From Campylobacterota bacterium (GTDB lineage Bacteria; Campylobacterota; Campylobacteria; Campylobacterales; Sulfurovaceae): 25,362 bases of DNA. The notes under the pieces were generated by a model that was given only the letters and a program-made list of their open reading frames with translations, did not search any database and was not told the origin of the DNA. The DNA lies in contig DRQB01000006.1 in NCBI GenBank assembly GCA_011330645.1, forward strand, positions 1-25,362. Direction: 5' to 3'. Shown here piece after piece: positions 7,842 to 14,293 of this stretch. The stretch's first letter is position 1. Each line of letters starts with the position of its first letter. Made by a program: the position numbers and the translations under genes.

Positions 7842-8975
7842 TTATGAACAACAGCTTCCACCGCTACAAGCATCTTTTTTCTCAAAATAAGGTTTTACCA
7901 TAAACCACAATACAAGACCCCACAGTACGATAGAAGAGAGTATAGAAATTATACCACCTTTTTCATCCATATGTATGAGAGAAGTTGGGTCAATGGCTGA
8001 TGCATCAAAGATGTAGTCCAGTCCTAAACCAAAGAGTATGCTTCCTATGATGATGCTTCCCAGGTAAATGGCTAATGATTTGGTTCCTAACATCTTTTTC
8101 ACCACCCCTATAGTCACCGTGTTCGTAGCAGGTCCAGCAGAGAGGAAAACAAAGGCAGCACCGGCACTCACTCCTGAGAGCATAAGCCCTGCAGCAATGG
8201 GTAAAGAGGCTGTTGCACAAACATACATAGGTACAGCAATGACTATGACTATGAGGTAAGAGAGCCATGAGTTGTCTTTGAGAAGTTCCGCAAGGTTGTC
8301 TGGTATGGCTACAGTGATAAGAGCCCCTAAAATGAGACCCCAAAAAAGTGGCTTTGCAATGTCTCCAAGCAAGGTAATAAAGGCATACTTCATCGCAGCC
8401 ATAAAAGAAAATGACTTTTCCTCTGCTGTGCCAGATGAACAACAAGAGCCAGTACCTGTACCACAAGATTCTTCTTCTGTTTTAGGTGCATTCATAGTGA
8501 AAGATGTGCTTGCCTGTGGCGCCATAGCAGAAAATGCAGGTTTCTTTACTTCTACTACTGCTTCTTCTTTGTCAAAGATGTTGGTGAGTATACCTGCTAC
8601 CATAGCTATAATCATAGATGTCACTGCTCTATAGAGTGTAAATATCCAACCAAAGATACCATAGGTGGCCATGATGGAGTCTACCCCTGTAATGGGAGTA
8701 GAGATGAGAAAAGAGAGAGTAGCACCTTTAGATGCTCCTGATTTCTTAATAGAAGTTGCCAGAGGAATGACACCACAAGAACAGACAGGTAAAGGGATAC
8801 CAAAAACAGTTGATTTTACTACCGAAGAGATATTGTCTTTTCCTAAATGTTTGGTAACGATGCTGTCAGGTACAAGTTCATGCAAGATACCTGCAAAAAG
8901 CAATCCAAAAAGAATATAGGGAGCCATAGCCAGACTGAGTTGCCATAATGCTTCAAAAAAGTGTGTAATTTCCAT
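7842..8975 (-). CDS. SO_0444-type Cu/Zn efflux permease (DUF318/YraQ family)
   Basis: Polytopic inner-membrane permease of the PF03773 family; the SO_0444 subgroup is annotated as a Cu/Zn exporter. 377 aa, about eight to ten TM helices in two homologous halves. Half one carries GIPLPVCSCGVIPLATS (C65, C67) and SFLISTPITGVDS; half two carries VPMYVCATASLPIAAG (C253) and FLSAGPATNTVTIG, the paired signature motifs of the family. The cytoplasmic loop between halves contains SCGTGTGSCCSSG (C171, C178, C179), and the C-terminus is ACSGGSCCS (C370, C375, C376), so two similar Cys clusters may capture metal. Ribosome site AAAGG at 6 nt. It follows the 86-aa HTH-like gene after 37 bp and is followed by the zinc-ribbon gene and the CDF exporter in one apparent operon. 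Confidence 0.9.
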   Translation of the reverse strand: MEITHFFEALWQLSLAMAPYILFGLLFAGILHELVPDSIVTKHLGKDNISSVVKSTVFGIPLPVCSCGVIPLATSIKKSGASKGATLSFLISTPITGVDSIMATYGIFGWIFTLYRAVTSMIIAMVAGILTNIFDKEEAVVEVKKPAFSAMAPQASTSFTMNAPKTEEESCGTGTGSCCSSGTAEEKSFSFMAAMKYAFITLLGDIAKPLFWGLILGALITVAIPDNLAELLKDNSWLSYLIVIVIAVPMYVCATASLPIAAGLMLSGVSAGAAFVFLSAGPATNTVTIGVVKKMLGTKSLAIYLGSIIIGSILFGLGLDYIFDASAIDPTSLIHMDEKGGIISILSSIVLWGLVLWFMVKPYFEKKDACSGGSCCS

Positions 8976-8976
8976 C

Positions 8977-8995
8977 TAAGACCTTTTTTGTCTTA
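8977..8995 (-). promoter_or_regulatory. Hairpin holding the permease ribosome binding site
   Basis: The minus-strand leader reads TAAGAC, then seven bases AAAAAAG, then GTCTTA, a perfect 6-bp stem. The A-rich Shine-Dalgarno (AAAGG) lies in the loop, with its last G paired, and the ATG follows one base after the stem. It could modulate permease translation or be a simple coincidence. Confidence 0.3.
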
Positions 8996-9012
8996 ATATA
9001 GCGTAGAATGAC

Positions 9013-9273
9013 TTAAATACAAATCGCCTGTTTAGTTTTTTCTTGGTTTAATTTTTTGATAAGTTTAGAAGAGAGTTCACCATAACGCTCATCATCAAGG
9101 TTGAGTTGTTTTTTAAGTGCATCTAAATCACTGCCATTGGCCCATGCTTTGAGAAGTTTTAACTCTTTTTTTGTGAGTTTGAGCTTGAGCGCCTCTTGAA
9201 GATCATCACCCTCTTTAAGGGGATTCACTAACTTGTTAATGTGTTTTTCTATTTCTATATTGAGTGTAAGCAA
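9013..9273 (-). CDS. 86-aa HTH-like protein upstream of the Cu/Zn permease
   Basis: Not recognised as a named family. 86 aa, charged, no signal or membrane segment, so cytoplasmic. Residues about 32-76 (from LTKKELKLLKAWANGSDL onward through LNLDDERYGELSSKLIKKL) have the spacing of a LuxR or sigma-70 region 4 helix-turn-helix: LTxxExxxLxxxAxG, then Lx-L, then a second recognition-like helix and a closing KL. The start is TTG at 9273 with AGGAG 6 nt upstream; no ATG fits as well. It is 37 bp upstream of the permease gene and probably in its operon, so a regulator of the exporter is plausible but unproven. It may also be a small conserved Campylobacterota protein unrelated to DNA binding. Confidence 0.65.
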   Translation of the reverse strand: MLTLNIEIEKHINKLVNPLKEGDDLQEALKLKLTKKELKLLKAWANGSDLDALKKQLNLDDERYGELSSKLIKKLNQEKTKQAICI

Positions 9274-9315
9274 TATCTTCTCCTAGTTATGTTAATTAAG
9301 TGCCGTATTGGCAAA

Positions 9316-9345
9316 AGTATATATAAGTCCCTGTTGTTTAGTCAT
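9316..9345 (-). promoter_or_regulatory. Candidate promoter of the HTH-permease-CDF operon
   Basis: The minus strand has ATGACT (9345-9340), an 18-bp spacer and TATACT (9321-9316), a fair sigma-70 match in the gap between plsC and the 86-aa gene. The predicted start is near 9309, giving a leader of roughly 35 nt before the TTG codon. Confidence 0.45.
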
Positions 9346-9366
9346 TTTCTTATGAGTGCCGTACTG

Positions 9367-10077
9367 CTAACGACTGCGATGATTGTGAATCAATTCATCA
9401 TCAATTACCTTCTGCATATCATCTCTTAGTGTTTCATACCAGTTTTCATCTGCTTTGCTTACATCAATGGTTGGTAAAAAATTATAATGTACAATGGTAG
9501 AGTGCGCTGTCTTGTTATGTTCATTGAGTAATTTTTTACTCCCTGTGATGACGATAGGTTGTATTTTAAATCCTAACTTTTCAGCAATGAGTTTTGTCCC
9601 CATTTTAAAAGGAAGTAATTTTTGTCCTTTTGCACGGGTGCCTTCTGGGAAAATGGCAACAGGACGGTGAAGCTCATCTCGTGAGGTTTTAACATCTTTT
9701 ATCAGTTTAATTAATGCTTTTTTATTTCCCCTATCAAGAGAAATCATCTCTCCGTGGCGCAGTAGATTTCCAAACCATATAGCATCAAAAAGTTCTTTTT
9801 TTGCAACCCATCGCATATGATTATTTTGTACGGCTTCAAGTCCAATAATATCTACAATTCCCTGATGGTTCATCACATACATATCGACATTTTTGTCCAT
9901 CTTACCTTTTTTGACGGCTATGCCACCCATCATCCAGAGTGTAAGACTGTTAATATGGTGGACAATGGTACTCTTATGTTTCCCAAAAAGCATCAGTGCA
10001 GGTATCATAAAAACAGCGGTATTAAAGGAGATAACAAAAGCACCCCAATAAAATCTAATTGTCGCAAATATCTTCAT
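9367..10077 (-). CDS. plsC: 1-acyl-sn-glycerol-3-phosphate acyltransferase
   Basis: Transfers an acyl group to lysophosphatidic acid, giving phosphatidic acid in phospholipid synthesis at the inner membrane. 236 aa from the ATG at 10077 (MKIFATIRFYWGAF); a TTG five codons upstream is less likely. An N-terminal TM helix is at about 10-32. Acyltransferase block I is NHQGIVD (H71, D76, the catalytic HX4D), block II is around SLDRGN (113-118), block III is FPEGTR (143-148), and block IV PIVITGS follows near 175-181. It is the last gene of the ctpA-pur operon and overlaps the end of the SH3-like gene by 23 bp, so it is probably translationally coupled. Length is normal for the family (about 240). 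Confidence 0.93.
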   Translation of the reverse strand: MKIFATIRFYWGAFVISFNTAVFMIPALMLFGKHKSTIVHHINSLTLWMMGGIAVKKGKMDKNVDMYVMNHQGIVDIIGLEAVQNNHMRWVAKKELFDAIWFGNLLRHGEMISLDRGNKKALIKLIKDVKTSRDELHRPVAIFPEGTRAKGQKLLPFKMGTKLIAEKLGFKIQPIVITGSKKLLNEHNKTAHSTIVHYNFLPTIDVSKADENWYETLRDDMQKVIDDELIHNHRSR

Positions 10078-11086
10078 TTTTGATCCATCCAATAATTCCT
10101 TTTTTATATTCTACCTTCTTAAAGTCTCCCCGTTCACCTAGCAACATGGTATCTAAATTCGTCTCAATCCTTGTGCCAATTGTACTTGTCTGGGTAGGAA
10201 TAATATAAAGTGGAGCACCTTGTTTTACACATATTTGTTTATGTGGAATATAAAATGTTAAAAGTGTAATAAGTGATATTACCGCTAAAATAAGATAGAA
10301 GAAATCCCTTCTCCACATAAACATTATCAGAAAGAATAAAGAAAAAGCTATGAGAGTATAACGCTTCAAACGCTCAAATGCATCGACTTTGGGATTAAGG
10401 TCTGATTGGGTTGTTACTGAAGAATCAGCTACTTCTACAGGGACTTTCAGTGAAACATAGCGTTTTTTAATGGTATTATAATAACAAAATTCTAATACCT
10501 TTTTTGCACGAGGTAAAACAGCATAAAATTCTGCAGTCACTTTTGCATTATCTCTCTTAATATGTTCAACACCAAATTCACTGATATTCTTTAATGCCAT
10601 ATCTTCAATATTGGCTTCATACGCTTCTAATGTCAATGTTACAATATGGTTCTTTTCATCATAGTTAGAAACTTGTTGCCCTTTGAGCTTCAAATCAGCA
10701 GCAAGTACCCCTGAGAAATGTTTCACTGGTTTCAATCTCCCCAATGAAATATGATGGTCCTCTAAAGACGTATCTCCCTCTTGAGAGGAAATAAAAAGTT
10801 GTGGTATCCGTACATCAGTTTTCCCCGCTTTAAAATAAAAGGTATAAAAAGTATCATTCCCATTTTTGACTTCTAACGGTTTCGTAAAAAGTGGCTGTAT
10901 TGTACTAGAAGTATCGAAAGTTAAAGTAGGGTAGTTATCGGGGCCCACTACCGTTACTGGGAAAAGTTGATTTTTATATACCATTTTAGGCATATAACTA
11001 TATTTATATGTGCTCTGTGCACTTAGTATAGTCGTTAAACTTAGAAGTAATCCTATAAAAAGCCAGACAGAGCGCAAATATGACAT
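10055..11086 (-). CDS. Membrane protein with C-terminal SH3-like domain, between purQ and plsC
   Basis: Function unknown; conserved at this locus in Campylobacterota as far as I recall. 343 aa. Signal peptide about 1-23 (ending LSAQS). Residues 24-225 are beta-rich and read like BatD-type immunoglobulin-like modules (MVYKNQLFPVTVVG, IPQLFISSQEGD). Two TM helices follow at about 244-258 and 262-280, with MWRRDF between them. The C-terminal region (about 285-343) resembles a bacterial SH3 domain, ending KKGIIGWIKNEDICDN, where GWI is the typical closing strand. Its ATG overlaps the purQ stop by one base (TAATG). It is presumably an envelope protein; the purine neighbours say nothing about function. 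Confidence 0.8.
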   Translation of the reverse strand: MSYLRSVWLFIGLLLSLTTILSAQSTYKYSYMPKMVYKNQLFPVTVVGPDNYPTLTFDTSSTIQPLFTKPLEVKNGNDTFYTFYFKAGKTDVRIPQLFISSQEGDTSLEDHHISLGRLKPVKHFSGVLAADLKLKGQQVSNYDEKNHIVTLTLEAYEANIEDMALKNISEFGVEHIKRDNAKVTAEFYAVLPRAKKVLEFCYYNTIKKRYVSLKVPVEVADSSVTTQSDLNPKVDAFERLKRYTLIAFSLFFLIMFMWRRDFFYLILAVISLITLLTFYIPHKQICVKQGAPLYIIPTQTSTIGTRIETNLDTMLLGERGDFKKVEYKKGIIGWIKNEDICDN

Positions 11087-11757
11087 TAGACGTCAAAACC
11101 TTTAAGCATACGAACGCCATCATCACTTCCAAGTATCGCTTCTAAAGCACGCTCAGGATGAGGCATAAGACCAAATACATTTTTGTTCTCATTACATACA
11201 CCAGCGATGGAAGTAACTGAACCATTTACCACTACAGGGTTACCTTTACTGTCTGAGTAACGAAGTAAGATTTGGTTATTCTCTTCAAGTTTTTTAAAGC
11301 CTTCCTCATCGATATAGTAGTTACCATCTGCATGAGCGATAGGAATGTTGAGTACTTCACCTTTGGTACATTTACTTAAAAATGTATTGTCATTGTTTAT
11401 GACACAGAGGTTTTGGTGTTTAGAGATGAAGTGTAAGTTGTTATTACGCTTTAACGCACCAGGGAGTAGTCCTGCTTCTGTAAGGATTTGAAAACCGTTA
11501 CAGATACCAAGTACTTTACCGCCATCATTTGCATACGCTGTTACTGCTTTCATCACAGGCGAAAAACGTGCTATAGACCCTGAACGTAAGTAATCACCAT
11601 AAGAGAAACCACCAGGGACAACAACTAAGTCGATGTCTGTAGGTAATTTTACCTCTTCATGCCATACAAGCTCTGTTGTATGACCCAATTTTTCAAATGC
11701 ATACTGGGTATCAAACTCACAGTTAGTCCCCGGAAATCTTAATACTGCTACTTTCAT
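11086..11757 (-). CDS. purQ: Phosphoribosylformylglycinamidine synthase, glutaminase subunit
   Basis: Class I glutamine amidotransferase that supplies ammonia to PurL for conversion of FGAR to FGAM in purine synthesis. 223 aa, normal for the stand-alone PurQ. Catalytic Cys86 lies in KVLGICNGFQIL, the oxyanion/PGGFSYGDYLRSG region at 48-60 is typical, and His200/Glu202 lie in GLMPHPERALE. It forms a complex with PurS (encoded one base upstream) and PurL, which is not in the window. Part of the ctpA-purC-purS-purQ operon. Confidence 0.97.
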   Translation of the reverse strand: MKVAVLRFPGTNCEFDTQYAFEKLGHTTELVWHEEVKLPTDIDLVVVPGGFSYGDYLRSGSIARFSPVMKAVTAYANDGGKVLGICNGFQILTEAGLLPGALKRNNNLHFISKHQNLCVINNDNTFLSKCTKGEVLNIPIAHADGNYYIDEEGFKKLEENNQILLRYSDSKGNPVVVNGSVTSIAGVCNENKNVFGLMPHPERALEAILGSDDGVRMLKGFDV

Positions 11758-11758
11758 A

Positions 11759-11998
11759 TTAGTGTATCTCTATGGTGTAATCTTCAATGACAGTATTGGC
11801 AAGAAGTGTCTCACACATCTCTTTTACTTCCGCTTCTGCTTTTATTTTATCTTCTGTATCAAGATTGATGATGATTTGTTTACCAATACGTACATCACTT
11901 ACACCTGAGAAACCTAAAGAATCTAGTGCATGGTGTGCTGCTTTTCCTTGTGGGTCAAGTACGCCATCTTTTAAAAATACGTTTACTATTACTGTCAT
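11759..11998 (-). CDS. purS: Phosphoribosylformylglycinamidine synthase subunit PurS
   Basis: Small dimeric bridging subunit of the PurSQL FGAM synthase. 79 aa, the standard length. Begins MTVIVNVFLKDGVLDPQGKA, the conserved first strand and DPQG turn, and includes the LGF-x-GVSDVRIGK segment. Its ATG overlaps the purC stop by one base (TAATG), and its stop is one base before the purQ ATG, so the three pur genes are likely translated as a coupled unit. Confidence 0.97.
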   Translation of the reverse strand: MTVIVNVFLKDGVLDPQGKAAHHALDSLGFSGVSDVRIGKQIIINLDTEDKIKAEAEVKEMCETLLANTVIEDYTIEIH

Positions 11999-12729
11999 TA
12001 TTTATTTCCTAATATTCTATTTAATACTTCTTCATAGGCTACTTTCAATCCACCTAAACCTTGTCTAAATCTATCTTTGTCCATACTTTCACCACTCTCA
12101 GAATCCCAGAGTCTGAAGTTATCAGGACTAAGCTCATCAATGAGAATAATATTACCATCCACATCTCTACCAAATTCTAATTTGAAATCTACAAGCGTCA
12201 GTTTACGCTCTGCATAGAAAGCTTTGAGTAAGTCATTAATTCTTCTTGCCATATAACGAATATAGTCAAGTTCAGATTGATTTTCTACGAGATTTAAGAT
12301 AAGACAATGCTGGTCATTCAGTTTTGGATCACCAAGTTCATCATTTTTATAATCAAATTCTACAAGTGTAAAAGGCAGTACTGTACCATCTTCAATAGCA
12401 AGATTACGTGTCAATGAACCCGTAGCAATATTTCTCACAATTACTTCTATTAGGATGACCTCTGCTTTTTTGTGGAGCATATGGTTTTCATCAAGCATTT
12501 CTACAAAATGAGAAGGAATACCTTTTTTATTCAAGTAATTAAAAAGCTCTGTTGAAATCTTGTTATTTAGCGCACCTTTACCAGCTTCTGTTGATTTTTT
12601 CTCACCATTAAAAGCAGTAAGATCATCTTTAAACTCTGAAATATAAAGCCCGTCATTTTCTGTTGACCAAATTTTCTTTGCTTTTCCCTCATATACGAGA
12701 TCTTTTTTCATTTCCTGACTTCTAGTCAT
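11998..12729 (-). CDS. purC: Phosphoribosylaminoimidazole-succinocarboxamide synthase (SAICAR synthase)
   Basis: ATP-dependent ligation of aspartate to CAIR in purine synthesis; cytoplasmic. 243 aa. YEGKAKKIW near the N-terminus is the ATP-binding signature, VIVRNIATGSL (around 94-104) and VDFKLEFGRDVDG (around 186-198) are the family motifs, and LIDELSPDNFRLWD (around 202-215) is the SAICAR synthase signature. Two starts are possible: 12729, coupled to the ctpA stop (TAATG) with AGGAAA about 9 nt upstream, or 12711 (MKKDLVYEGK). I take 12729 because the second has its purine-rich stretch too close to the codon. Confidence 0.96.
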   Translation of the reverse strand: MTRSQEMKKDLVYEGKAKKIWSTENDGLYISEFKDDLTAFNGEKKSTEAGKGALNNKISTELFNYLNKKGIPSHFVEMLDENHMLHKKAEVILIEVIVRNIATGSLTRNLAIEDGTVLPFTLVEFDYKNDELGDPKLNDQHCLILNLVENQSELDYIRYMARRINDLLKAFYAERKLTLVDFKLEFGRDVDGNIILIDELSPDNFRLWDSESGESMDKDRFRQGLGGLKVAYEEVLNRILGNK

Positions 12730-14087
12730 TATTTATTTCCTTTGTTTGTGATAATGAGTGCTTTTAAGATATCTACAGCTGATTTAAGCTGTGCATCTTT
12801 ATAAAGTTGTTCTTCTGTAATGATGGTATCATCTATTTTAGTTGTATTATTTTCAGATGAAATATTATTATCAGAAGTTTTACTTACCTTACCGTCAATT
12901 TTTACTAATTCTTCTTCAAGATGCTTTTTCAAATCCCTTTCTTTTAATAAAATTGGGTCTTCTTTGAACTCTATTTTACCTAGATGAACAGTAATATCTG
13001 GTGTGACACCCACAGCTTGAATAGTACGACCACTTGGAAGATAATAGCGTGCAACAGTAAGCTTCAGTGCTTCTGTTGTTCCAATGGGCATCACAACTTG
13101 CACAGAACCTTTTCCAAATGTTTTTTCACCAACAACCACGGAACGATTAAAGTCCTGTAAAGCACCAGATACAATTTCAGAAGCAGAGGCGGAACCTCCA
13201 TTCACTAAAACAACAATAGGTGTTTTCGTATCGGTACCTGCTTTATGTGCTTTATACTCTATATTTTCACCTTGTGCTTTGCCTTTTTGACTGACAATTA
13301 CACCCTTATCTACAAATAAGTCTACAAGTCCAACTGCTTGGTCAAGTAAGCCACCTGGATTATTTCGAAGATCTAAAACAATCCCTTTGGTCGTATTATT
13401 ATCCTCTATAGCTTTTTTAACGCCTTCTACTACTTTCTGATCAAAAGATGTGACGTGAAGATATAGTACTTTATCCTCTATTGTTTTGGCATAAACAGAT
13501 TGTATCTTAATAATATCTCTGGTAATTTTTATTTTCAGTGGTTTTAATTCTTTTTTTCTTATGATGGTTAGTGTAACATCTGTTTTAGGTTTCCCTCTCA
13601 TCAATTTTACAGATTCATCGATATTCATACCAATGGTTGCGACATCATCAATTTTCAAAATAATATCACCTGCTTTAATCCCTGCTCTAAATGCTGGAGT
13701 TCCATTTAAAGGAGCAATAACGGTAAGTGCACCATCTTTCATACCTATAGAGATCCCAAGACCACCGAATTCACCTTTTGTTTGCACAGAAAGATCTTTA
13801 TATGATTTGGTATCCATAAATGTAGAGTGTGCATCAAGGTTTGTCATCAGTCCTTTAAGTGCTTTATCTACAAGTGTTGTGGTATTTACGTCATCGACAT
13901 ATTGACTCTCAATAACATTAAGTATTTGAGTAAATTTGATATACGCTTCGAGTTTCTCTTTTGCAGTTGATTTTGTATGTGTTTTATCTACATTTTCTTT
14001 GGCATAGGCAAAAGAACCAAAAAGGTAGGCAGCAGTGATAGTTGATGTTAATCCGGCAAGTATAATTTTTTTACTTTTTTTAATCAT
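12729..14087 (-). CDS. ctpA: Carboxy-terminal processing protease, S41 family
   Basis: Periplasmic serine protease with a Ser-Lys dyad that trims or degrades envelope proteins. 452 aa. N-terminal signal or anchor about 1-29 (ending FGSFAYA). A PDZ domain occupies about 100-185 (GEFGGLGISIG, AGIKAGDIILKID). The peptidase S41 core follows: LRNNPGGLLDQAV (251-263), then NGGSASASEI with the catalytic Ser301 and GEKTFGKGSVQ with Lys326, 25 residues apart as in E. coli Prc. The C-terminal part (about 400-430) is a Ser/Asn/Thr-rich linker. First gene of the ctpA-purC-purS-purQ operon, divergent from clpB. In Campylobacterota these genes stand together by habit rather than by function. Confidence 0.95.
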   Translation of the reverse strand: MIKKSKKIILAGLTSTITAAYLFGSFAYAKENVDKTHTKSTAKEKLEAYIKFTQILNVIESQYVDDVNTTTLVDKALKGLMTNLDAHSTFMDTKSYKDLSVQTKGEFGGLGISIGMKDGALTVIAPLNGTPAFRAGIKAGDIILKIDDVATIGMNIDESVKLMRGKPKTDVTLTIIRKKELKPLKIKITRDIIKIQSVYAKTIEDKVLYLHVTSFDQKVVEGVKKAIEDNNTTKGIVLDLRNNPGGLLDQAVGLVDLFVDKGVIVSQKGKAQGENIEYKAHKAGTDTKTPIVVLVNGGSASASEIVSGALQDFNRSVVVGEKTFGKGSVQVVMPIGTTEALKLTVARYYLPSGRTIQAVGVTPDITVHLGKIEFKEDPILLKERDLKKHLEEELVKIDGKVSKTSDNNISSENNTTKIDDTIITEEQLYKDAQLKSAVDILKALIITNKGNK

Positions 14088-14182
14088 TAAGGTGATATCT
14101 CCATCTGATAATTGGTTTATAATTTTATTTAAAAACGACTAAGAGGTTGCTTTTATATAATGTACAACACTATAATAAAGTT

Positions 14183-14192
14183 TGGTTAACCA
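14183..14192. repeat. 10-bp palindrome TGGTTAACCA between ctpA and clpB
   Basis: A perfect 10-bp palindrome lies about 95 bp upstream of the ctpA start and 40 bp upstream of the clpB -35 box. It could be an operator for either gene. Nothing else supports it, and palindromes of this length occur by chance in A+T-rich gaps. Confidence 0.25.
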
Positions 14193-14230
14193 TTTTTAAA
14201 GTTTACATTTAAGTAAAATTATTAAATAAA

Positions 14231-14251
14231 CTTGACAATAAGTGACTAAAG
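14231..14251 (+). promoter_or_regulatory. HAIR-like HspR operator overlapping the clpB promoter
   Basis: The sequence is CTTGACA, seven bases, ACTAAAG. The published HAIR consensus bound by HspR is CTTGAGT-N7-ACTCAAG; the left arm matches 5 of 7, the right arm 6 of 7, and the N7 spacing is exact. HspR controls clpB in Campylobacter relatives (established knowledge). The left arm also contains the -35 hexamer, so part of the match is shared with the promoter; the right arm is the independent evidence. Confidence 0.5.
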
Positions 14252-14261
14252 GTTGTATAAT
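14232..14261 (+). promoter_or_regulatory. clpB promoter, TTGACA-18-TATAAT
   Basis: Consensus -35 TTGACA (14232-14237) and consensus -10 TATAAT (14256-14261) with an 18-bp spacer, 32 bp before the clpB ATG. This is the strongest vegetative promoter match in the window, unusual for a phylum in which -35 boxes are weak. The predicted RNA start is near 14268. Confidence 0.75.
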
Positions 14262-14293
14262 ATGTGAAATTATTAAAAATAAGGAGTCAAATT

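Noticed and set aside
8005..8466. 153-codon minus-strand frame inside the permease gene
   Set aside because: Fully contained in the well-conserved permease in another frame, with Cys/His-rich nonsense composition and no start signals.
9298..9366. Direct repeat of GTGCCGTA in the plsC/86-aa gene gap as possible att or regulatory repeat
   Set aside because: Only about nine bases are shared and one copy abuts the plsC end; too short to support an integration site or operator.
14264..14293. GTG 14264 as clpB start
   Set aside because: It lies at the predicted RNA start and upstream of the AAGGAG; ATG 14294 gives exactly the 857 residues of E. coli ClpB.
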